DNA from: Armatimonadota bacterium
GTDB taxonomy: Bacteria; Armatimonadota; Zipacnadia; Zipacnadales; JABUFB01
Length of the DNA: 5,750 bases
Assembly (NCBI GenBank): GCA_018056145.1
Contig: JAGPGE010000417.1
Span: 1 to 5,750, forward strand
Reading direction: 5' to 3'
Program-made: the position numbers and the translations under genes
The notes under the pieces: generated by a model
What the model saw: only the letters and a program-made list of their open reading frames with translations
What the model was told of the DNA's origin: nothing
Database searches by the model: none
Shown here: in pieces, positions 1 through 5,137 of the stretch
Layout: each line of letters opens with the position of its first letter
How positions within the stretch are numbered: position 1 is the stretch's first letter

Positions 1-1088
1 GCCTCGAAGAGCATGCCGCATTCCGGCGTGATCTGTTCCGGGATCCCCCCGATATCTGCACCAATCACCGGTTTTCCATACGCGAAACTCTCCAGCACGC
101 TCATCGGGCAGTTGTTGTACCAGCGCGACGGAACCACGGTGAAGAGGCAGTGGGCGATGAGACTGTCCAGTTCATCCCGCCCCTTGTGTCCCACAAACTC
201 CACCCGGTCCCCAATGCCCAGTTCCGCCGCGAGGGCCGTCAAGTCGCCGGTGATTCCGTCAACATCCGAGCCCGCGAGGACAAGCCGCACATCGCGGTTC
301 GCGATGGCGAAGGCCCGCAGGAGCGTGTCAATGGCCTTCTCAATGGCGATGCGCCCGAAGTAGAGAATGTAGTCCCGTTCTTCGTCTTCGGCCGTCTCAA
401 CAGCCGGGCCGGAGTAGAAGCTGCGCAGGTGTACGATCCGGCTCTCGTGGTAACCAGCCTCGATCAGCGTATCGCGCATGAAACTGGAGGGGGTGATGAA
501 GAGATCGACATTGTTGTAGACGCCCAGCAGATTGTGAACCCACATCGAGACGGCGCGCGCGGCGGTGGCTGCCCTGGAACCCTTTAGGCATCCGTACTTC
601 AGCGCGTGCAACGGCGACTTGCCGACGCACTCGCGGCAGACCCGGCCCTCGCGCAGCAAGTGCAGTTCGGCGCAGACCAGGTTGAAGTCCGGCACGCGCA
701 TGACCACCGGCAGGCCCTGTTCCTTGCACTGGTCAATCATGCTGGGCGACATGTAGTTGTACAGGTTGTGGACGTAAGCGATGTCAGGGGAGGTGTCCCG
801 GATCAGGTCGCGCACCTTGCGCCGGGCTTCGAGGGAATACGTGGCCCGGGCAAGCAGGCGCAGGGCGTTCATGGGTGTCATCTTCATGTTGCGCAGATGA
901 GACGCCTCTGGGCCAAGCGGGGCGCTCATGAAATAGTCGGAGTACTCGGACGGCTCGTTCTGGGCATAGCGCACGCTGAAGGGAATGGGTTCGTGCCCAT
1001 GTTCGCGCAGGTAATCCATAAGGGCGAACAAGTACGTGGACGTCCCCCCACCGCGGAAGAAGTACTTGTGCCCGAGCAGTATCTTCAT
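1..1088 (-). CDS. Glycosyltransferase family 4 (GT-B fold), C-terminus beyond left edge
   Basis: The reading frame stays open from the ATG at 1088-1086 to the left edge (362 residues, no stop). It begins MKILLGHKYFFRGGGTSTY, the usual Rossmann start of a GT4 enzyme with a Gly-rich loop for the sugar donor. The C-terminal half shows the family 1 signature: YILYFGRIAIEK around residues 241-251, VLAGSD, then WYNNCPMSVLESFAYGKPV around 323-341 and IGGIPEQI. A Cys cluster (C139, C151, C154, C167) lies between the two domains. The first Glu of the usual E-x7-E motif is replaced by Asn325, while Glu333 is kept. Such enzymes transfer a nucleotide-activated sugar to a polysaccharide or lipid-linked acceptor at the cytoplasmic face of the membrane. 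The acceptor and donor cannot be told from sequence. The start is chosen because it gives the canonical N-terminus and has a G-rich stretch (CTGGGGG) a few bases upstream. Only the last part of the C-terminal domain is missing. Confidence 0.95.
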   Translation of the reverse strand, partial: MKILLGHKYFFRGGGTSTYLFALMDYLREHGHEPIPFSVRYAQNEPSEYSDYFMSAPLGPEASHLRNMKMTPMNALRLLARATYSLEARRKVRDLIRDTSPDIAYVHNLYNYMSPSMIDQCKEQGLPVVMRVPDFNLVCAELHLLREGRVCRECVGKSPLHALKYGCLKGSRAATAARAVSMWVHNLLGVYNNVDLFITPSSFMRDTLIEAGYHESRIVHLRSFYSGPAVETAEDEERDYILYFGRIAIEKAIDTLLRAFAIANRDVRLVLAGSDVDGITGDLTALAAELGIGDRVEFVGHKGRDELDSLIAHCLFTVVPSRWYNNCPMSVLESFAYGKPVIGADIGGIPEQITPECGMLFE

Positions 1089-1142
1089 CCCGTCTGCCCC
1101 CAGGCGCAGGAGAAGGTGGATTGTGCATTGGCGATGAGGCTG

Positions 1143-1166
1143 CCTGCCCGATGGTCAGCGGGCAGG
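1143..1166 (-). repeat. 8-bp inverted repeat in the glycosyltransferase leader
   Basis: CCTGCCCG (1143-1150) and CGGGCAGG (1159-1166) form a perfect 8-bp stem with an 8-nt loop. It lies 54 nt upstream of the glycosyltransferase start when read on the minus strand. No T-tract follows, so it is not a standard intrinsic terminator. It may be a leader structure, but a GC-rich stem of this length can arise by chance. The rest of 1089-1430 shows no convincing coding frame on either strand. Confidence 0.35.
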
Positions 1167-1371
1167 GCTGGACTCGTCGCCGGATCGCGGGCCGGTCACC
1201 CGAACGCTGGGGGCACCGACCTGATGCTGGGGATCATGTTGAGCCAGGGACTTCGCCAACCCGGCCTCGAGGCAGCACCCTCCTGGCCGGGCTCAGGTCC
1301 TCGCGAAACGGCTCCGCGGGGCATACCATCGGAGCCCGCGACGTGAACCATAGAATAGACTGACGTACTCT

Positions 1372-1400
1372 ATTATGCACACCGCTGTGCGCGAACACAA
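1372..1400 (-). promoter_or_regulatory. Possible promoter of the glycosyltransferase
   Basis: Read on the minus strand, TTGTGT (1400-1395) and CATAAT (1377-1372) are separated by 17 nt. The -10 is a good match and the -35 is weak (3 of 6). Transcription would start near 1365 and leave a leader of about 275 nt before the start at 1088. This is the only AT-rich -10-like site found in this gap on that strand, but the support is pattern-based only. Confidence 0.3.
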
Positions 1401-1430
1401 TCAAGGACAGCTATATTCTGCCTAAAGACA

Positions 1431-1465
1431 ACGAATGCGCCCCGCATGGTGCGGGGCGCATTCGT
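1431..1465 (-). terminator. Perfect 16-bp hairpin, probable terminator of the small membrane-protein gene
   Basis: ACGAATGCGCCCCGCA (1431-1446) is the exact reverse complement of 1450-1465, with a 3-nt loop. Read on the minus strand it lies 63 nt after the stop codon at 1529 and is followed by TGTCTTT, a modest T-rich run. Read on the plus strand it is followed by ACTCGAAG, which has no T-tract. The minus-strand direction is therefore preferred, ending the transcript that starts near 1709. The short T-run makes this less certain than the terminator at 3769-3816. Confidence 0.5.
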
Positions 1466-1472
1466 ACTCGAA

Positions 1473-1486
1473 GAGAGAGCTCTCTC
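1473..1486. repeat. 14-bp perfect palindrome GAGAGAGCTCTCTC
   Basis: GAGAGAG followed directly by CTCTCTC forms a loopless palindrome between the small gene and its probable terminator. With no loop it is more likely a dyad in DNA than an RNA hairpin. A low-complexity GA repeat could also produce it by chance. No function is assigned. Confidence 0.4.
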
Positions 1487-1528
1487 GCCCAACTCGCCCT
1501 CTCCCTGCCCTTGTTTAGCGCGCGGCAT

Positions 1529-1693
1529 TCAGGCGATCTGACGCTCGTCCGAGACGAGTTCTTCCGCCTCGTCAAGGCGCTTCTCCGCCGACGCGCCCAC
1601 CGCGCAACAGATCACGGCTACGATCCCCAGGAGCCAAACCCCAACAACCGCCGCTATCGCAGATATCATGATGCGCTCAACCTCAGCCACCAT
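1529..1693 (-). CDS. Small single-pass membrane protein, 54 residues, unknown function
   Basis: A short frame on the minus strand runs from ATG (1693-1691) to TGA (1531-1529). Residues 1-8 are polar (MVAEVERI). Residues 9-32 form a strongly hydrophobic helix rich in Ile, Ala, Val, Leu and Gly, with two adjacent Cys (29-30). Residues 35-54 are a charged tail (SAEKRLDEAEELVSDERQIA) likely to be helical or coiled. The layout is that of a one-helix membrane protein. It is supported as a gene by a good promoter at 1716-1744, a probable terminator after it, and GC-rich third positions. No strong ribosome site is seen; AGAGAA sits just before the first ATG. A second in-frame ATG at 1669-1667 (46 residues) has GAGG upstream and could be the true start. 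I do not recognise the family. Confidence 0.58.
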   Translation of the reverse strand: MVAEVERIMISAIAAVVGVWLLGIVAVICCAVGASAEKRLDEAEELVSDERQIA

Positions 1694-1715
1694 ATTCTCT
1701 GTATTTGCTCAAGTT

Positions 1716-1744
1716 ACTATAGCAGACTTCAACGCGCGAGTCAA
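1716..1744 (-). promoter_or_regulatory. Sigma-70-type promoter of the small membrane-protein gene
   Basis: Read on the minus strand, TTGACT (1744-1739) and TATAGT (1721-1716) are separated by exactly 17 nt, and each hexamer has 5 of 6 consensus bases. The start point would be near 1709, giving a leader of only about 16 nt before the ATG at 1693. This is the best promoter match in the window. Confidence 0.62.
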
Positions 1745-1791
1745 CCATTATCCGCGACTTTCCAACGGTTCTTCCTCCGGCTAAAGGGCGG

Positions 1792-1855
1792 CGGCCTGAT
1801 GCCAGTGCAGTTGTGCGTCTCATCCCTCAGGCCGGGAATGGCCACTCTGGTGGCC
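1792..1855. other. Structured non-coding stretch with competing fold-backs
   Basis: CGGCCTGA (1792-1799) pairs with TCAGGCCG (1827-1834). GGCCAC (1840-1845) pairs with GTGGCC (1850-1855) across the loop TCTG. CAGGCC (1828-1833) could instead pair with GGCCTG (1852-1857), which would break both. I tried to match cobalamin, TPP and c-di-GMP-I riboswitch cores and found no match. The whole gap 1745-2030 lacks a convincing gene on either strand. The direction of any transcript is unknown. Confidence 0.25.
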
Positions 1856-2033
1856 TGGGGCACAAGGCAGCGCCCGTGATGCGCGAAGTCATCCGTTCCG
1901 AGGAGTTCCGCAGCGGCACTTGCGCCTGGATGCGACATCAGTCGCGTGTGGCTCGTCTCCAACGGCATTCATCGGCTATTTTGGACGTAATCTTTAGCCA
2001 AACATTAGCTATGTGGGCCTCGCTTTGTGGCAC

Positions 2034-2089
2034 AATAATGGAAGCGCCCGTGCGGCACCACGAGTGAGTGGTGTGTCGTGCGGGCGTTT
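2034..2089 (+). promoter_or_regulatory. Leader hairpin upstream of the receiver gene (copy 1 of a repeated element)
   Basis: A -10-like AATAAT (2034-2039) is followed by a hairpin. The left arm 2045-2056 pairs with 2075-2086 over 12 bp, three of them G-U. After a 2-nt bulge, 2057-2061 pairs with 2068-2072, leaving a 6-nt loop. Only TTT follows, so termination would be weak. The 19 nt at 2046-2064 are identical to 3771-3789, in the leader of the sorting-tail gene. If AATAAT is a -10, transcription begins at the base of the hairpin. No good -35 was found. The hairpin ends 51 nt before the receiver start. The wobble pairs keep the fold only in plus-strand RNA. Confidence 0.55.
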
Positions 2090-2122
2090 GCCGTGTCGGA
2101 TGACTGGGGGGTGCGCATCCAC

Positions 2123-2128
2123 GGAGGT
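2123..2128 (+). promoter_or_regulatory. Shine-Dalgarno GGAGGT that fixes the receiver start
   Basis: GGAGGT lies 9 nt before the GTG at 2138. It selects that GTG over an in-frame upstream GTG at 2078, which lies inside the leader hairpin and would add 20 residues unlike a receiver N-terminus. Confidence 0.75.
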
Positions 2129-2137
2129 CGTAACGCG

Positions 2138-2539
2138 GTGTGCGTCCGCATTTTGATCGTCGACGACGATGAAACGATCTGTGCCTTGCTGACGGATGTC
2201 CTCGCCCGGCTCGGCCACCGGACCCACTGTGCGTCGAGTTGTGCGGGGGGTATCGCTTCCATGGAGACGCTTCCGCCCGACCTGGTATTGCTCGACATCA
2301 AGCTCCTTGATGGGCCTGGGTGGATGCTGTACGAGGAGATGCAGTCCCGCCCCAGGCTAAGGAGCATTCCGGTTGTCATTCTGACCGGAGACATCGAGGC
2401 GGTGCCGCAAGGTGCTCTGCCAGAGTCGCCGCTAATCGGATTCCTCGAAAAGCCATTCAGCGTCAGAGCGCTCAAGGAAGCTATTGACGAGCGTGTGGCG
2501 AACAGCCGGATTCTGGCGGCCCGGAGAGAATCTGTCTGA
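2138..2539 (+). CDS. Stand-alone response-regulator receiver domain (CheY-like), 133 residues
   Basis: The protein is a single receiver domain and has no output domain. Conserved positions are all present: the acidic pocket D10 and D11 in ILIVDDDE, phospho-acceptor D53 in LVLLDIKLLDGPGW, switch Thr83 in VVILTGD, and Lys105-Pro106 in FLEKPFS. It would be phosphorylated on D53 by a histidine kinase that is not in this window. It then acts through protein contacts, since no DNA-binding or enzymatic domain follows residue 115; only about 18 residues remain, ending RRESV. The start is a GTG placed by GGAGGT. Length and architecture fit CheY- or Spo0F-like relay proteins and polar-growth or surface-polysaccharide regulators alike, so the pathway is not assigned. 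Its leader shares a 19-nt hairpin arm with that of the exported sorting-tail gene at 3869, which hints at common control. Confidence 0.93.
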   Translation: MCVRILIVDDDETICALLTDVLARLGHRTHCASSCAGGIASMETLPPDLVLLDIKLLDGPGWMLYEEMQSRPRLRSIPVVILTGDIEAVPQGALPESPLIGFLEKPFSVRALKEAIDERVANSRILAARRESV

Positions 2540-2719
2540 CCAGTTCGTTAGCTCCGCGATGGTCTACAACGCCTTGAGAAGGTCGCTCACGGATTCCGCG
2601 AATCGCCGCGAGTTCTACCTGGAGCACGGGATCGGGTACGGACGCCGTCTGCGTACCTGCGAGCAGAACGCCGCAACTACTTCGTTACAGCAGACCCGCG
2701 CGGTTCACCCCGGCAAGCG

Positions 2720-3520
2720 TCACGCGCAATTGGGATGCGCATGGACCCGACGGCGCAGGGCGCGCCACAGCCATACGGCGCAGGAGCGAAGCCGAAGCAG
2801 CCCGTACCGCGACAAGGCATAGGCGCGGGCACCGGGCGTCGGAGTGTAGGGCCCCTCTGCGCACCCATTCATCAATCGCGAGCCGTCCGACGAGAGCACG
2901 TCGAATTGGCCTTCCCGCAGTCGGTTCAGCACCAGCCTCGCACCCAGAGCGGGCACGTCCAACCCCAGCGTTGGTAGGATCCGGTGCCTCCGTTCGTCGT
3001 GGAAATCCGCAGAGGCAAGTCCCACCACAGAGCGTCCGCGAGCCCGCTGAGCACTGAGCATGGCGAGAATGGGAAGACTGGGCACTGGCCCATCGACGTA
3101 GTGATTCCAGATTTCCCAACCGTCATAGTCGGCCAGGATCCCAGGCCTCAGACTCGGGTACGCCGTGGCTGCGGGATGAGCCCAGATCGTCATCCCACCT
3201 GCCGCGCGCATCGCCGCGGGTTCGAGGACGACCTCCGGAGCCTCCACACGGCAGATGAGATCGGGCGGCCCCAGCAGCAGAACATGCCGTCCCTGATGGC
3301 CGCATTCAAGCCCGAGCATACACAGGAAACCATCGTCACTCAGCTCTTGGCATATCCGCAGCGCCTGAAGTCGCTTGTTGACGCCAAGCCGCCAGGTGTG
3401 CTCGCACAGAATGACGAAGCTCAGTCCAGCGTTCCGGGCCCGCTCGCGCAGGTCCGAGGGACTGTAGGCCCCGTCGGAGAGGGTCGAATGGACGTGGAGC
3501 ATTCCACGGTAATAGGGCAT
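2720..3520 (-). CDS. PHP-domain metal-dependent phosphoesterase, 266 residues
   Basis: The metal-binding motifs of the polymerase-and-histidinol-phosphatase family occur in order: H9-x-H11 and D16 in LHVHSTLSDG, H41 in ILCEHTW, E72 in LGLECG, H79, H115 in TIWAHPAA, and D172-x-H174 in SADFHDE. Known PHP enzymes bind two or three metal ions with these residues and hydrolyse phosphoester bonds. The catalytic set looks complete, so an active hydrolase is likely, but the substrate is unknown. The usual T-D-H triplet is C-E-H here. The tail after about residue 218 is not part of the core; it includes a Trp/Leu/Arg-rich stretch (about 240-258) ending in RRR that could be an amphipathic membrane-contacting helix. 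The ATG at 3520 is chosen because TGGGG lies upstream; an in-frame GTG at 3538 has no ribosome site. The gene converges on the receiver gene and diverges from the sorting-tail gene. The gap 3521-3720 upstream of it shows no clear promoter or gene. Confidence 0.92.
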   Translation of the reverse strand: MPYYRGMLHVHSTLSDGAYSPSDLRERARNAGLSFVILCEHTWRLGVNKRLQALRICQELSDDGFLCMLGLECGHQGRHVLLLGPPDLICRVEAPEVVLEPAAMRAAGGMTIWAHPAATAYPSLRPGILADYDGWEIWNHYVDGPVPSLPILAMLSAQRARGRSVVGLASADFHDERRHRILPTLGLDVPALGARLVLNRLREGQFDVLSSDGSRLMNGCAEGPYTPTPGARAYALSRYGLLRLRSCAVWLWRALRRRVHAHPNCA

Positions 3521-3737
3521 TGATGGGCCCCAGAACACCAGAGTTGAACATCAGTTCGGCGACCGGCATTTTCGCCTGTCAGGCCATCTCGATGCCGTGT
3601 CCGCAGGCGAGGAGCATCAGCCGGTGTATGCTGTTGCCTCATTGACCGGCGCACTCAGCATTCTGCCGAGACCGGGGTCCCACCTTCATCTTCGGTCTTG
3701 ATGCAATCATTATGACCATCCGTGCAATACTTGAGAT

Positions 3738-3763
3738 TTGACTCATGCGGTATGTGCTATTGT
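3738..3763 (+). promoter_or_regulatory. Possible promoter of the sorting-tail gene leader
   Basis: TTGACT (3738-3743) and TATTGT (3758-3763) are separated by only 14 nt, which is short for sigma-70, so the -35 assignment is doubtful. The -10-like box lies in the same place relative to the hairpin as AATAAT does in the receiver-gene leader. The start would fall near 3770, at the base of the hairpin. Confidence 0.3.
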
Positions 3764-3768
3764 CTAAG

Positions 3769-3816
3769 AAGCCCGTGCGGCACCACGAGCTATGGAACAC
3801 GCCGCACGGGCTTTTT
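3769..3816 (+). terminator. Intrinsic terminator in the leader of the sorting-tail gene (copy 2 of the repeated element)
   Basis: AAGCCCGTGCGGC (3769-3781) pairs perfectly over 13 bp with GCCGCACGGGCTT (3801-3813), with a 19-nt loop. The right arm runs into a six-T tract (3812-3817), the classical form of a Rho-independent terminator. No plus-strand gene lies upstream for it to end: the PHP gene is on the other strand. It sits 55 nt before the start codon at 3869. It could therefore be an attenuator, or could end a small RNA of about 50 nt. Its first 19 stem and loop bases (3771-3789) repeat 2046-2064. Confidence 0.75.
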
Positions 3817-3839
3817 TCTGCCTATTTGGAATGCCCGTG
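3805..3839 (+). promoter_or_regulatory. Possible alternative (antiterminator) pairing
   Basis: CACGGGC (3805-3811), part of the terminator right arm, is exactly complementary to GCCCGTG (3833-3839) downstream. The two pairings exclude each other. The 13-bp terminator should be the more stable by itself, so the alternative would need help from a protein, ribosome or ligand. The receiver-gene copy has no such second partner. A 7-bp match in GC-rich DNA may be chance. Confidence 0.3.
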
Positions 3840-3868
3840 GACGGACAACACGCAAGGGGGCAGTTTGC

Positions 3869-4954
3869 ATGCGTAGTTTCTTGTTGGGCTCAATCCTTGT
3901 TGCGTTTCTACTGCTCGGCAGTATCGAGGCCAGCCCGATCGCAAGTTGGGGCAAATGGACAGGCAACGTCTTCACTCTGGAGAGGCCGAATGTCGAGTGG
4001 AAAGCGTCCGAGGACAACACGACGACTGCGGGAGCGGGAAGCGGCGGTGAGTGGTTCGACATCGAGCACCTGTTCGTGGACGTGGTCACGCGAGACAATG
4101 AGACCTTTCTCGAGTGGCTAATCATCACCAGCTATCCGGGCGTGGAGCCGTGGTGGCCTGGCGATGAGGGCGAGTGGACACCCGACTGGTCGTGGCGAGG
4201 AGAGGACCCAACCGGGACGGACCCCACTCCAGCGGGGACGCTGCGTCCAGGCTATGGCCGCAACGCACATGAGCGCGACTACGGGCAACCTGCGGGGGGG
4301 ACGCCCTCCACTTGGGCGTATCGTCAGAACCCGGTGCTTGCTCTGGACCTGTACGATACCGATGAGACCCCGACGTCCGGCCCAATCTACGACTGGGCAC
4401 TGGTGCTTGACTCCAGCGAGAAGGAGAACGTCGTGTCCGACTGGAGAGGCACCCCTTACGACATCACGACGACCCCCACATTGTACCGGGTGCATAACGC
4501 GGCGAACTTCGTGGAGTGGGTCCCGCCCGATGGCAGCCAGTTCCCCGTGGCCAAGGTGTCCGACCTGAACAGCAGTAACATCGGCGATGGCGACAAGTGG
4601 ACGCACGGGACATCGGAAAAGCGCTTCGCCGACGATCACATCGAGGCCACCAACGACCAACTGCCGGCGACCTACTGGCGGATGGACTTCAACTGGTACT
4701 GGACCGGGAGCATGCAGCTCACCGACAACGCAAACCTTATAGCCGGCGGCATGCCCATGGAAGCTCCCGATGCTTTCGATCCATCCGGCAAGACCAGCGT
4801 GCACTACGCAATGTGGTGCGGGAATGACTTCATCGATGCGAACGCCAACGGGTACAGTGATGAGACCACGCCCGAACTGTCGCCCGGTCTGCTGATGATC
4901 CTGGGAGCAGTTCCCACCGGCGTCTTAATGCGGCGGCGACGCCAGAAGTCCTGA
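3869..4954 (+). CDS. Exported protein with PEP-CTERM-like C-terminal sorting tail, 361 residues
   Basis: The N-terminus MRSFLLGSILVAFLLLGSIEA is a typical Sec signal peptide, with cleavage likely after Ala21. The mature part is acidic and rich in Trp, Tyr, Gly, Asp and Thr, as in beta-rich secreted proteins; no known catalytic domain is recognised. Near the end is HYAMWCGNDFI (about 312-322), a Cys-Gly-Asn-Asp pattern that I recall before the sorting tail of many PEP-CTERM proteins. The tail is TPELSP (334-339), a hydrophobic stretch of about 15 residues, then RRRR (355-358) and three residues. In exosortase systems such a tail holds the protein in the inner membrane until it is cleaved and passed to the surface; the canonical PEP is PEL here. 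The ATG follows AAGGGGG with an 8-nt spacer; an upstream in-frame GTG at 3722 precedes the leader terminator and is unlikely. No exosortase gene is in view. Confidence 0.85.
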   Translation: MRSFLLGSILVAFLLLGSIEASPIASWGKWTGNVFTLERPNVEWKASEDNTTTAGAGSGGEWFDIEHLFVDVVTRDNETFLEWLIITSYPGVEPWWPGDEGEWTPDWSWRGEDPTGTDPTPAGTLRPGYGRNAHERDYGQPAGGTPSTWAYRQNPVLALDLYDTDETPTSGPIYDWALVLDSSEKENVVSDWRGTPYDITTTPTLYRVHNAANFVEWVPPDGSQFPVAKVSDLNSSNIGDGDKWTHGTSEKRFADDHIEATNDQLPATYWRMDFNWYWTGSMQLTDNANLIAGGMPMEAPDAFDPSGKTSVHYAMWCGNDFIDANANGYSDETTPELSPGLLMILGAVPTGVLMRRRRQKS

Positions 4955-5006
4955 GCTTCCGGGGGCGGAGATGAGGCAAAAGGCTCTTCAGACCTGATCC
5001 ACGAGT

Positions 5007-5031
5007 GCGCTGCTCTCACACGGAGCAGCGC
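5007..5031 (+). terminator. 9-bp hairpin between the sorting-tail and peptidase genes
   Basis: GCGCTGCTC (5007-5015) pairs with GAGCAGCGC (5023-5031) across a 7-nt loop, and three further outer pairs are possible after one mismatch. It lies 52 nt after the sorting-tail stop and 106 nt before the peptidase start. The following TCTTCGG is only weakly T-rich, so it could be an inefficient terminator or another leader hairpin. The bases from 5032 to 5137 hold no recognisable gene. Confidence 0.4.
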
Positions 5032-5137
5032 TCTTCGGCGCTTAGCAGCTATCGTCGGAGGTGAAGGAGTGGATAGGCTGTGAAGCGAAATGGCTGCCAT
5101 GGGCCTCAACATTGGCGCTCCGGCGAGATGTTGACGG

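Noticed and set aside
606..1346. Long plus-strand open frame of 246 codons
   Set aside because: It lies almost wholly opposite the glycosyltransferase, which has clear family motifs. The plus-strand translation shows no recognisable domain.
1755..1880. Possible known riboswitch (c-di-GMP-I, cobalamin, TPP)
   Set aside because: CCTCCGGCTAAAG resembles one short part of the c-di-GMP-I core, but the remaining conserved blocks are absent on both strands. The cobalamin and TPP cores do not fit.
1741..1968. 75-codon minus-strand frame
   Set aside because: No ribosome site and no protein-like pattern. It overlaps the promoter of the small membrane-protein gene and the fold-back repeats.
2015..2045. 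Sigma-54 promoter upstream of the repeated leaders
   Set aside because: A GG-N10-TG spacing occurs in both copies, but the -12 GC that sigma-54 needs is missing in both.
2078..2137. 20-residue N-terminal extension of the receiver from GTG 2078
   Set aside because: That GTG lies inside the leader hairpin and has no ribosome site. GGAGGT at 2123-2128 places the start at 2138, and the receiver fold starts there.
3722..3868. 49-residue extension of the sorting-tail protein from GTG 3722
   Set aside because: It would run through the terminator hairpin, and the signal peptide begins exactly at ATG 3869, which has AAGGGGG upstream.
3792..4121. ATG frame starting in the loop of the leader terminator, considered as a leader peptide
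   Set aside because: It runs 109 codons into the sorting-tail gene in another frame, has no clear ribosome site, and lacks the short stop-terminated form of a leader peptide.
4118..4804. 228-codon minus-strand frame
   Set aside because: It is opposite the sorting-tail gene, which has a signal peptide and sorting tail. The minus-strand product resembles nothing known to me.
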